In this document: in pieces, positions 9,682 to 18,928 of the stretch | Numbering within the stretch: position 1 is the stretch's first letter | Layout: each line of letters opens with the position of its first letter | NCBI GenBank assembly: GCA_033032865.1 | Contig: JAWHQI010000527.1 | Span: 372,001-436,000, forward strand | Source: Dactylorhiza incarnata | Taxonomy: Eukaryota; Streptophyta; Magnoliopsida; Asparagales; Orchidaceae | Reading direction: 5' to 3' | Length of the DNA: 64,000 nucleotides | Made by a program: the position numbers and the translations under genes | The notes under the pieces: generated by a model | The model's database searches: none | What the model was told of the DNA's origin: nothing | Seen by the model: only the letters and a program-made list of their open reading frames with translations

Positions 9682-11301
9682 TCAAGGATAGAACCGTTTG
9701 AGGTCGTCGCCACTCCAGGTGCGCGGGATGTCTTCTCCGTCACTTGTTTGGAGGTGATAAGCTCCACTTTTTAGTACCTCCTTGATGATGAAAGGTCCAG
9801 CCCAATTCGGATCTAGCTTCCCGACGCTACCCGTTCGGGCCGCTGCATCAACTTTCTTTAACACAAGGTCGCCGACCGCAAAATGTTTTACCCTGACATT
9901 TTTGTCAAAGTACTTTGCCATCCTTCTTTTGACCTCTTCTTGCCTGATTGTAGCCTCATCCTGAAGTTCTTCGATTAGGTCCAAACTACACTTGAGAGCC
10001 TCGTCATTGCATTCTACCCATGCTTCTCCTCCTTCTTTTCCGAACATAACTCTTGGAGTGACCACCTCAAACTCTACAGGAACGACGGCCTCCGAGCCAT
10101 GAGACAACTTGAATGGTGTCTCCCCTGTGGCTGAGGACGGGGTAGTACGAAGAGTCCAAAGAATGGAAGGAAGCTGATCCGCCCAGTTTCCTTTTTGATT
10201 TAGGACTCTTTTCATCAAGAGTTGTCGGATTTGCCTGTTTGCTGCTTCTACTTGCCCATTTGTTCTCGGATGATGTACCGAGGCGAACCGAAGATCAATC
10301 CCGACCTGATCACAAAAATTTTTCATCTCTGGATTATTGAACTGTGGACCATTATCGGTGACGATTGCCAACGGTATTCCATGCTGGCAAACTATTTCCC
10401 CCCAGATGAAGTTTCTGACAATTTGGGTAGTCGTTTTCGCTAATGCTTTGGCCTCGATCCACTTACTGAAATAGTCGATCATTACAATGATAAAGCGTCG
10501 CTGACCACTGGCCATTGGAAAAGGCCCCATAAGATCTATCCCCCATACTGCAAAAGGCCATGGCACGGTTATTGATCTGAGTGACTGGGCAGGCAAATGC
10601 TGAAGAGGAGCGAACTTCTGACACTGCACACACCGCTTAGCAAATACTTCGGCATCCTTCCTCATAGTTGGCCAAAAATATCCCTGCCGCAGGATCCTTT
10701 TTTCTAAAGTTTTGGCCCCTGAATGGCTACCACATTCCCCAGAATGAACTTCTTGAAGTATAATAGGGATCTCTTCTTCCGGAACACATCGTGCTAAGGG
10801 GGAAATCAAAGTTTTTCTATAGAGAACTCCTGTTATCAGATAATAATAAGCCGCCTTTCTTTTGAACCTTCTCCGATCTTTGATAGAATGATGAAACTCC
10901 CCCTTTGACAGGAACAGCTCGTAAGGATCCTTCCACGAAGGGTTATGATCGATTTGCATTAGTTCTGCCTCATCTATTGCCGGGTGAAAAAGTTCAAAGG
11001 TCACTCCCCCTGATGGAAGACCGAACTTTGACAATTCATCTGCCTCCTTGTTTCGTGCTCTCGGAATGTGCTCAATGATAAACGACTTGAATCTTCCGAT
11101 TTCCTTTTTGGCCAATATCAAGTATTTTTGCAGAGTCGGCTCCCTTGTTTCATAATTTCCCAAGACCTGAGAGGCCATTACTAATGAATCAGTTCTGACA
11201 CGTACATATTCTATGCCCAGCTCTTTCGCAAGCCTTAGCCCAGCTAGAAGTGCCTCGTACTCTGCCTGATTGTTGGTAACCGGAAAGAAGAATTTGATAG
11301 C
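9682..11301 (-). pseudogene. Tat pol: end of archaeal-type RNase H and integrase
   Basis: The pol polyprotein continues in the same frame after the stop at 11302-11304. It opens with the second half of the additional RNase H (NNQAEYEALLAGLRLAKELG, then VRTDSLVMASQV). Next come the integrase zinc finger (H..H near SGECGSHSGAK, then CVQCQKFA) and the catalytic core with D at IDLMGPF, D at IVTDNGPQF and E at NGQVEAANRQ, followed by the C-terminal domain (LVLKKVDAAAR...PNWAGPFIIKE). The stop is at 9682. From the first ATG it is 498 residues with no break. Integrase inserts the DNA copy in the nucleus. A supply of the upstream protein would need read-through of the stop. Confidence 0.88.
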
Positions 11302-12744
11302 TTACTCTAGCCTGATGCCATTTGGACTGATCAGAACCACTCCGGCTCCCACGGAGTTTCTGCCAGAAGCCCCATCCACATAAATGATCCAAGCCAAGGG
11401 AGATTGTACTCTCTGTTCTGGATTAGACTCCGTCGTGTCCACCAAGAAATCTGCCAATACTTGTGCCTTTATTGCCGTTCTGGGAACGTATGATATTTCG
11501 AACTCGCTTAGCTCAATTGCCCATTTAGCCAACCTTCCTGAATGATCCGGCTTTTCTAAGATACTTTTTAGTGGATGATCCGAGACCACCTGAATGGGAT
11601 GAGCCTGAAAATAGGGGCGGAGCCTTCGTGATGACATGACCAAAGCCAAGGCCAGCTTCTCCAGGATCGAATATCTGGTTTCTGCATCTTTAAGGATGTG
11701 GCTAACGTAATATATTGGAAACTGCTTCCTCTTTTCCTCCCGAACGAGGACAGAACTTACTGCATCTGGTCCGACTCCCAGATATAAGAAAAGATTCTCC
11801 CCCTCACGGGGACTTTGAAGTAACGGAGTTGAAGTTAATTGCTCCTTTAACTGCTCGAAAGCCCTGTCACATTCTTTGCTCCATTCGAATTTCGATCCCC
11901 CTCGTAGTATTTTGAAGAATAGGGCACTTTTATCTCCAGATTTAGAGATAAACCTGCTCAATCCTGCCAGTCTTCCCCCAAGTTGTTGAACTTCTTTAGT
12001 ATTTTGAGGAGGGGTCATATCAAGGATAGCTTTCACTTTATCCGGGTTTGGCGCAAGGCCATCAGGAGTTAAAAGATGCCCGAGAAATTTTCCTTTGCTT
12101 GCTCCGAATACACATTTTAATGGGTTTAGTTTTAACTTGAACCTCCGTAGAGTAGCGAACGTCTCTACGAGGTCTTCCAGGTGTAACGAGAATGTTTTGC
12201 TTTTTAGAAGAAGGTCATCGACGTAGACTTCGAGGTTCCTGCCCTTTTGATTTTTAAAAACGGTATCCATCATTCGTTGGTATGTTGCGCCCGCATTTTT
12301 GAGACCGAAAGGCATTACGAGATAACAGTAACACCCATCGTTCGTGATGAATGAGGTATGCGGGATATCAGGTTTATGCATTTTGATTTGATGATACCCA
12401 GAGAAGGCATCGAGGAAACTCATAAAACCATACCCAACCGCGGAATCAACCAAAACATCTATCCGAGGCAAAGGGTAACAATCTTTAGGGCACGCTTTAT
12501 TGAGTTTGGTGAAGTCTACGCACATGCGCCACTTCCCACCAGATTTTTTGACCATTACAACGTTCGACATCCACGTGGGATATTGAATCTCAGAAATAAA
12601 ACCAGCTTTTAGGAGTTTGGAAACCTCCTCTCTGATGGGCAACGCCAGCTTGGTCGCCACTTCTCTTTTCTTCTGCTGGACGGGCTTGAACTCAGGAGAC
12701 ACATTGAGATGATGGCAAGCCACGTCCGGATCCACCCCTGACAT
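11302..12744 (-). pseudogene. Tat pol: reverse transcriptase, RNase H and start of archaeal-type RNase H
   Basis: 480 codons in the same frame as the protease and integrase parts. RT motifs are clear: CVDFTKLNKACPKDCYPLPR, DAFSGYHQIKM, MPFGLKNAGATYQRMMD and the catalytic box YVDDLLLKSK, then FLGHLL. The gypsy RNase H follows (LGVGPDAVSSVLVREE ... VSDHPLKSILEKPD). A second RNase H begins at IIYVDGASGRNSVGAGVVL, diagnostic of the Tat clade. The frame is closed by TAA at 11302-11304 inside this second RNase H, and upstream it is separated from protease by TAG at 12814-12816. Confidence 0.9.
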
Positions 12745-12813
12745 GTCCTCCGCTGACCAAGCGAAGACATCCAGATTCTTCAGCAGACAGGAGATTAGCT
12801 CCGCTTTCTCCTC

Positions 12814-13680
12814 CTATTGTAATTCAGCGTTGATGACTAGTTTCTTTTCTGTCTCCTCAACAACAGGAACTTCTTGGGTCGCTTGGGCAGGTTCCAAGTG
12901 AGCCCCTTCTTGATCCTTCTCTTCCTCTGCAGGCCCTGAAGATTCAGCAATCATCAAAACCTCAGCCTCGGCCTCGGGAAGTGGAACGTCAGTGATCACG
13001 TTGACAGTTCGGACGTAGCACTCCCGAGCCACCTTTGGGTTGCTCCTGACCCGATATTGTTTCCCTTCTGCGGCGAACTTGAGAGCGAGGTGAAAAGTAG
13101 ATACTACCGCTCTGTATGCGTTGAGAATCGGCCTCCCGAAGATAGCACAGTAGTTGCTCGGGGCGTCTACCACCACAAAATTGACCAACTTTATCACCCC
13201 TCCAAGAGAGACCAGGAGCTTCACTGAACCCTCTACTTCCTTCTTCTCCCCAGAAAAGCCATAGAGGGGCCCATCGGTGGAAAGCAGCTGCTTTCCAGTC
13301 TTCAGGGCCTCGAAAGTTGGGCGGAAAAGGAGGTTGACGGAGCTGCCAGTATCAACCAGAATCTTGTGGACCGTGTAGTTTTCGATGACGGCCTTGATGA
13401 CCACCGCGTCATCGAAAGGATTAGCATTAGGGGGAAGGTCATCCTGACCAAACGTGACGACAGTGCTTTCGGGAGGAGAACTTGTTGTGGCTGCCACTTC
13501 CTGCTTTAGAACTCTTGCAATACTGGATTTGCGAGATGATTCCGCTCCAGCTCCCCCATGGATACAATAGATGTTCCCCAAGGGGCCCACATCATTGACT
13601 TCGATGCATTCGGTAGAGGGATGGATGTCACCATAACACTGTTTCTTTCTCCTTTCTCTTCTCGGTGGCTGGCTCAGCAA
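12814..13680 (-). pseudogene. Tat protease region
   Basis: 288 residues. The aspartic protease active site is KILVDTGSSVNLLF, with the flap-side motif CAIFGRPILNAYRAVVS further on. An acidic linker follows to an in-frame TAG at 12814-12816; the same frame continues after it as EEKAELISCLLKNLDVFAWS into RT. The upstream edge overlaps the zinc-knuckle gag frame (13628-14050), implying a frame change between gag and pol in this copy. Confidence 0.85.
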
Positions 13681-14399
13681 TTTTATCTTTCTGAATCAGA
13701 CCCCGGAGCTTTCCTTCTCCCAGGAGCCTTTCTATAAGCAGACGAAGGGCCCGACAATCATCAGTCAAATGTCCCCTCTCTTTATGGTATTCACAATAAA
13801 GGTTCGGATTTCGACTATGAACATCCGACTTCAGAGGAGCAGGCCTTTTGAAATCTGGCCTCTTTTGCAGAATTTGGACTACCTCGTCCATGGTGACATT
13901 CAGGGGGGTGAACGAGTCTTGCGAATTATCGTATTGAGTTGATGGAAGGACTGGAGGTGGCTGCGCGGCATACTGTGGTAAGTATACCGGCATGATCTGC
14001 GGAAGGAGAGCGGATGGGCACTTCAGGCGGGTAGGAAAGACGGGCAGCATGGGAAGTCGCTCCCTGGAAGTCGAGGACTCGAGCTGGCATGTTGTGCGCG
14101 GCTTGATAGAAGTTTTCCCTAGCCACAGGGTCTTCTTGATGGAGCTGGAAGTTAGCGACTTGCGGTAGCGAGTAGGGAGGAGGTGGAGGAAGGACCGGGG
14201 TACCCGCCCGATTAGTCGCGGCCTGTTGCGGGACTAATCGCTCAGTCAGTATTGCTAAAGTCCGACTGATCTCTTCAAGTCGCTGATCAGTGGCCCGCTG
14301 AGCCCGCTCGGCTTCTCTCTTTGATTGCTCCAGGGCTTCCCATAGAGAATCCTCGCTATGATCGGAGCGGTCTCCAAGGGGGAACTGACGGTCTGACAT
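13628..14399 (-). pseudogene. Tat gag, shortened and frame-disrupted
   Basis: The start is the ATG at 14399 (MSDRQFPLGDRSDHSEDSLW), with an N-terminal helical segment (REAERAQRATDQRLEEISRT) and a Pro-rich region. The frame ends at 13926. A second frame (14050-13628) carries the CCHC-like knuckle YCEYHKERGHLTDDC and LLIERLLGEGKLRGLI, typical of the C-terminal end of plant gypsy gag. The central capsid domain expected between them is absent, so gag is roughly half its usual length. This copy could not build particles alone. Confidence 0.75.
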
Positions 14400-14453
14400 T
14401 ATGCTGGAAAAGGGATTTCGCCGACAATCCGCGATCTGAAGGTCGCGTGTTTC

Positions 14454-15208
14454 TGTTGAGGCTGAGATCGCTCCTCCGAAGGAAACCGGAGGCTGCGGGT
14501 TGTCGGTTACTTTTTAAGTAGAAAAAGGGAGACCGCTGGCAGCGGTCAAAACCAGACTTCGCCCGCCGCGGCGAATGCCACTCTTGCGACGGGCTTTCCT
14601 TTGATTACAAAAAAGAGGTTACAGCGGGCTGCAAGTGCAGGAAGAAAGAAGCCGGCCGGTCGGACAGTCCGCAAGACGGGAAACTTGAGTCCGCAGCTCA
14701 AACAAGCGAGCTCCAAGATTCAAGTGTGCCTGTTTTGTGAACAGTGCCGCCCCCTATTTATAGGCTTGGGGGCCTGCCCGAGCGGGCAGGGATAAAATAA
14801 CCGCCTGCCCGGGTACAGGAGAAACGGGCAGGCGGTGACGGGATACACAAAAAGGAGAAGTAAATAAGCCGCGCGACTTGGCTGACCAGTAGCTAGAGAT
14901 GAGGAGGCCAAGGCGATGAGGCTACCCGCTCGGTCTCTGCTATGAAACCGCGGCTTGTTCTTTGACTTTGGACCTTGGCTGCCTCTATTGCATAGGCCGC
15001 GCGACTTCCGACTTGAGACCGCGGCTTGTCCTGTTGGACTTGGGCTCTGATTACCTTTAGTGCTTGGAGGCGGCCTGAGTTGTCACAGACCGCCCGGCCT
15101 GTGCTAGCCGGAGCCGATAGACCTCGTTTGACCTGAACCGGGCGACTTAGACCCGCAAACCGCGCGGTCTGGGAGTAACCCTCCTGGAAGCGGTTTCCCG
15201 GGTAAACA
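14454..15208 (-). repeat. Tat element 5' LTR, 755 bp
   Basis: On the minus strand the LTR runs from TGTTTACCCGGG (15208) to ...GCCTCAACA (14454), with TG..CA ends and the target duplication ACATG outside at 15209-15213. U3 is rich in palindromes such as CAAACCGCGCGGTCTG (15156-15171). Only the last 207 bp (14454-14660) are present in the other LTR. Confidence 0.85.
14754..14763 (-). promoter_or_regulatory. TATA box in Tat LTR
   Basis: CTATAAATAG on the minus strand, followed by a C/G-balanced leader toward gag. The same decamer occurs in the Tork LTRs (25726-25735 and 30779-30788), and a near match occurs in the young gypsy LTRs. Position inside the LTR fits the U3/R boundary. Confidence 0.6.
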
Positions 15209-15213
15209 ACATG

Positions 15214-16700
15214 AATCATATCGTCGACGCAAGGTGCGATTGTATTTTACTAATACCAAATCATTTAGACGTTGCTGAGCTAGCCGGTTTCTTTTCTTGC
15301 TATAAACCTGCAACATAAACAAATAAACAATTAATCATATAATGATATAATTTTAATTTTACATACTTATTTAAAAAAATTCATACATGTTCAAAAAAGC
15401 TCCAATTACGCTCACATCCAGATGCACTACAAGTGGGACTTAGAACCTTTATAGCAAATTTAGTAAGATTAGGAGTATCGGCTCCATATGATTGCCACCA
15501 TTCAGCTGCCCAAAAAATGAATATCAAGTTCCACTTGCCCTGTAAAACTCCTTAGCATGTTGACAAGTCCAGGGCGAACATAAATATAACTATTTATTGT
15601 CATTTCTCTTTTAATTGTTCTACTAATGCTAGGCATCTTTCCTATATCCTCCAACATTAAGTCGATGCAATGGGCAGCACAAAGTGTCCAATATAAATGT
15701 GGACGTTTTGCTTCCAATAATTTTCCCATTTCATGAAAAAAACAAGTCAATATATAATAATAAAATTAAATAAATATTAAATAATGTGGATTAATGATGT
15801 ATTTACCTGCTAGTACATTATTGCTTGCACTATCAGTAACAACTTGAATGACATTGGCCTCTCGAACACGTTCCACCACTCTATTAAGCAATTCAAACAT
15901 CCTCTCTCCAGTCTTTGCGTAATCGGATGCATCAACAGATTCCAGGAAAAATGTTCCTTTGGGTGAATTTACCAAAAAAATTATAAGAGTTCTTTGTTTC
16001 TTATCTGTCCATCCGTCCGCCATGATAGAACATCCATACAACCTTCACTCATCCTCATAATTCTTCGTCATATTCTTGATTTCACCTACTTCATTATTCA
16101 ACAAAGCACACGAACTTCATGGTAACTGGGTGGTTTCTTTCCAACTCCAAACTGTCCAACGACCTCAATCATCACTGCAAAACTAGGATAATTAACAACA
16201 TTAAAAGGAAGAGCTACATCATACATCTATTGAGCTATATGTTTGCAAGCCCTCCTTCTAAGTTTCTTCTTACACGTTTCGTTAATTGTAGTTTGCTTCA
16301 TTAGCTTTTGGTGACCCTTTTTTTCAAATTCTTCTCAATGTTAGGTGCAAAAAAACATCCATCGGTCCTTTGGTCCGAGGCTTTTTAGATATACCGCTTG
16401 GTGCGCATCCATGAATCTTCACTCCAATGTCATCCATATCCTCATCACTTTCGAAGGTATCTACATCAACAAAGTCAGGGAATGCTTGCTTTTCCGTATT
16501 GCATGCATTCATTCTCTTCTCCATATAATCTTGAATTTCAGTCCGTACATGTTGTGGGCATTTGGGACAAGCTTTTGTATTTCTAAATCCCCCAATTAAG
16601 TGTTGTTTAGGACGAAAAATTCCACCCTTGTGACTTTCTCACAAAAATTACAAGTTAAATCATTTTTATTAAAGACTGAAATCTGGCGCACATACTTCCA
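15214..16700 (-). pseudogene. hAT transposase, N-terminal and central parts
   Basis: Read on the minus strand from about 16690: a BED-type zinc finger (DLTCNFCEKV, frame-shifted after it), an acidic linker (VDVDTFESDEDMDDIGV), then the DUF659 catalytic region with MADGWTDKKQRTLIIFLVNS and VVTDSASNNVLAG. A likely intron follows, then LLEAKRPHLYWTLCAAHCID with LMLEDIGKMP, and the part ending RTLRRRYD at the Tat insertion. The conserved CAAHCIDLMLEDIGK motif is characteristic of this hAT group. Frames change several times and stops intervene. The gene resumes at 3903. Confidence 0.82.
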
Positions 16701-16708
16701 TCCTGGAT

Positions 16709-17230
16709 TAGTCGTGCCCTTAAAAACCGGGCCTGGAGGCCCGGCCCGGCAAAAGCCCGGCTAGGCCCGGCCCAGGAAAAGCTCGGCCCGGGCCAAGGCC
16801 GGGCTTGGGGGGGCTTACAGGGCCCCCATATAAGCTGGTTGCCCAGGCCGGGCCGGGCCGGGCAAAGCCCGGGCGCTGGGCCTAGCCTGGGCCCGGCACC
16901 CGGGCAGGCAGGAAATCCCGCCAGCTAGGCAGGATTTCTAATAGGAAATCCCGTCTGTTGGCGGGATTTAGGCTAGGCGGGATTAAATCCCGCCTAATCT
17001 TATTAGGCGGGATTAAATCCCGCCTAATCCTATTAGGCGGGATTTTAATCCCGCCTATTAGGAAGAAAACCAGGTCGGGCCTTACGCTCGGCCTGGCCCG
17101 GCCCTGGGGGCCTAGGCAGGCCCCCTTCCATGGGCGAAAGCCCGGCCCGACCCGATTGCAAACAAGGTCCGGCCCGGGCCCGGTAAGCCCGGTTCAAGCC
17201 CGGGCCCGGGGGGCTTTTTGGTCAGGACTA
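16709..17230. mobile_element. GC-rich non-autonomous hAT MITE, 522 bp
   Basis: It starts TAGTCGTGCCCTTAAAAACC and, on the opposite strand, starts TAGTCCTGACCAAAAAGCCC. The exact 8-bp duplication TCCTGGAT flanks it (16701-16708 and 17231-17238). Short TAG..CTA inverted ends plus an 8-bp duplication indicate hAT. The body is packed with GGCCCGG/GCCCGGGC words and has no coding capacity. The centre (about 16915-17062) holds tandem palindromes. It sits in the upstream part of the hAT transposase gene, so a hAT derivative inserted in another hAT. Confidence 0.88.
16965..17062. repeat. Tandem palindromes within MITE
   Basis: Three successive near-perfect palindromes with arms TTAGGCGGGATT and AATCCCGCCTAA and a 1-4 bp centre. 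Neighbouring copies share arms, so the whole block can fold as one long or several short hairpins. Confidence 0.8.
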
Positions 17231-17238
17231 TCCTGGAT

Positions 17239-17457
17239 CAATCCTTGATTGAACACTGGATGAAGCAGAACCACTCGCATCCATATCCACCTATGCGGGT
17301 ATTAAATCATTTTACAACAAAACGAATGAGTATATGTAACCATTAACAAGACAATTCAATCATAAAACAATGAACTGAAAACAGTGGACTGGATCAATTC
17401 TTCCCATACTAGTTGATGTAGATACTTGACAAGAATAAATGGAAAACACTTGAAGCT
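17239..17457. other. hAT 5' region remnant, non-coding
   Basis: Continuation of the hAT element between the MITE and the palindrome array. It has no intact frame and no other recognisable feature. Confidence 0.4.
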
Positions 17458-17689
17458 CCAGTTCACTGTTTTGCAGTGAACTGGAACCAGTTCACTGTTT
17501 TGCAGTGAACTGGAACCAGTTCACTGTTTTGCAGTGAACTGGAACCAGTTCACTGTTTTGCAGTGAACTGGAACCAGTTCACTGTAAAACAGTGAACTGG
17601 GCTTCCAGTTCACTGTTCTACAGTGAACTGGAAGCTCCAGTTCACAGTGAACTAGAGCTTCCAGTTCACTGTTCTACAGTGAACTAGAG
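17458..17689. repeat. Array of eight short palindromes (29-bp period)
   Basis: Eight units, each with arms CCAGTTCACTG and CAGTGAACTGG around a 4-5 base loop. Units 1-4 (17458, 17487, 17516, 17545) are identical with loop TTTTG and spaced exactly 29 bp. Unit 5 has loop TAAAA, units 6 and 8 have TTCTA, and unit 7 has lost the loop. The array lies in the 5' subterminal region of the hAT element. No coding capacity. Confidence 0.92.
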
Positions 17690-18060
17690 CTGCCGGCGAG
17701 GGCCAACCTTAAAGCCAGTAGAGGAGCGGCCGATGTTACCGTTTGGAGAGGTGGCGTGAAGAGGAGGTCGGCGAGCTATCAAGGCAAGAGGAGCGGCCGA
17801 CGAGCGGCCGACGAGCGGCAAGCCTAACTGGGAAGATGCGTGAAGAGGATGTCGGCGGCGTGAAGAGGATGTCGGCGAGCTATCGAGCCAAGAGGAGCGT
17901 CCGGCGAGCGACAAGACTAACTGGGAAGATGAGGCCGACGAGCTATCGAGAGCTATCGAGCAAAGAGGAGGGGTCGGTGAGCTCTCGTGAAAGCCTAACG
18001 GGGAAGAATGAAAGAGGAACGGTCGGCCTTATGAAAACGCAGACCTAAATCCACCCTAAA
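17690..18060. repeat. Degenerate GCGAGCTATCGAG/GAGGAGCGGCCG repeats
   Basis: Short words such as GTGAAGAGGATGTCGGCG, GAGCTATCGAG and AAGAGGAGCGGCC recur irregularly. Frames through it are compositional. This is part of the hAT element's 5' half; no gene is recognised. Confidence 0.6.
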
Positions 18061-18089
18061 CGTAATTAAACTGGCCGTCCCAGTTGATG

Positions 18090-18259
18090 GAATTCCAGGC
18101 GCGCCTATTGCGCCTGGATGGCATGCAAGGCGAGCGCCTAGGCGCGCCTGAGTCGCGCCTGAGGCAAGTCGCCCGCCTTGGCCCTTCTAAGGCGATGTGG
18201 GTTGCGCCCGGTGCGCCCGGTGCCTCAGGCGCGCCTAGGCGCGCGCCTTGATAACGTAG
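18090..18259. repeat. hAT subterminal AGGCGCGCC-rich end
   Basis: Dense copies of GGCGCGCCTAGGCGC and variants lead to the terminal inverted repeat at 18259. The opposite end (3062-3150) has the same composition. Such subterminal repeats are probable transposase binding sites by analogy with other hAT elements. Confidence 0.7.
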
Positions 18260-18572
18260 AATGGCACAGAGCAGCAGCTGCTACCAAGAGAAGTAACTAG
18301 GGAGGAGGAGAAGCACGACAAGAAGGAGAAGTTGGAAGCAGTCGTCGATAGTAGCAGAGTAGCGGCACGGGAGAAATAGCACAGAGAGCAGAGACGGAAT
18401 GTGGGAATAGGAGACAGCGCAAGGGCTCGACTCTATTTAATCAGCACAGTAAGCGGCCAACGGCATGAAGAAGCCAAACCCAACCCAGGTGCCGATTTCA
18501 TACGCCCACAACACACCTCCAGCCAACACCCATTCCGGCCAAGTGTCAAACCACAAGCCAAATCAGCCAAGC

Positions 18573-18810
18573 CAACTACCTCCACATGGCATTAACACAT
18601 GCTAACACTACACCAGCCCACAACAATCAGAATGAATGAACTATCACCAAAATTTGACTCATGGCACCCTCTATAACAAATAATGCAAATTCAACTACCT
18701 CCACATGGCATTAACACATGCTAACACTACACCAACCCACAACAATCAGAAGGAATGAACTATCACAAAAATTTGACTCATGGCACCCTCTATAACAAAT
18801 AATGCAAATT
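18573..18810. repeat. 119-bp tandem duplication
   Basis: Two adjacent copies (18573-18691 and 18692-18810), beginning CAACTACCTCCACATGGC and differing at only a few positions. Located in the right arm of the solo LTR. Confidence 0.9.
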
Positions 18811-18928
18811 CAACTAATAAAATGAAACGAAAAACGCCAAAAATATTACGTAAAATCTGTACTGCTTTGCGGTCTCATCATCAGGGAAAAATATTTTATT
18901 ATGCAAATTTTTAGGTTGTCACATATGT

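Larger units (their letters stand above)
3904..15208 (-). mobile_element. Tat-lineage Ty3/gypsy retrotransposon with antisense ORFs
   Basis: The element is 11.3 kb on the minus strand, flanked by the 5-bp duplication ACATG (3899-3903 and 15209-15213), which places it inside the hAT transposase gene. Order on the minus strand: 5' LTR (14454-15208), shortened gag, protease, RT, RNase H, a second RNase H of archaeal type, integrase (to 9682), then a long spacer with tandem repeats and plus-strand ORFs, and a truncated 3' LTR (3904-4110). Two RNase H modules plus an antisense ORF region beyond integrase are hallmarks of the Tat clade (Retand/Grande/RIRE2-like). The pol frame is open from 13680 to 9682 except for two in-frame stops, so this copy is inactive but not ancient. 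Confidence 0.88.
3062..18259 (-). mobile_element. hAT-superfamily DNA transposon, interrupted by two later insertions
   Basis: The termini are CATCGCTATCAAAGGCGC on the left and, on the opposite strand at the right, CTACGTTATCAAGGCGC; these are imperfect inverted repeats. Both ends are flanked by the 8-bp duplication AATGGCAC (3054-3061 and 18260-18267), the size expected for hAT. Subterminal regions are rich in AGGCGCGCCTAGGCGC-like blocks. Without the Tat element (3904-15208) and the MITE (16709-17230) it would be about 3.4 kb. The transposase runs on the minus strand from about 16690 to 3551 and resembles the DUF659/BED hAT group. It is dead: the coding sequence has stops, a probable damaged splice site and two insertions. 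Confidence 0.85.
1331..18923 (-). mobile_element. Solo LTR (gypsy-like, about 2.4 kb) split by later insertions
   Basis: The element starts TGTGAAGACC at 1331 and ends GGTTGTCACA at 18923, with terminal TG..CA. It is flanked by the 5-bp direct repeat TATGT (1326-1330 and 18924-18928). Removing the hAT insertion (3062-18259 plus one 8-bp duplication) leaves about 2.4 kb (1331-3061 and 18268-18923) with no pol coding, no primer site and no second copy, which is the structure of a solo LTR left by LTR-LTR recombination. Read on the minus strand it begins TGTGACAACC, a start common among gypsy chromovirus LTRs; that family assignment is inference. The right part contains a 119-bp tandem duplication. 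Confidence 0.75.

Noticed and set aside
14425..14460. Partial tRNA gene
   Set aside because: Only a T-arm/variable-loop-like stretch is present; no acceptor or D arm can be folded. Kept only as a possible primer site.
17458..17689. CRISPR-like array
   Set aside because: The regular 29-bp spacing superficially fits, but units are palindromes with no unique spacers, and this is a plant nuclear genome.
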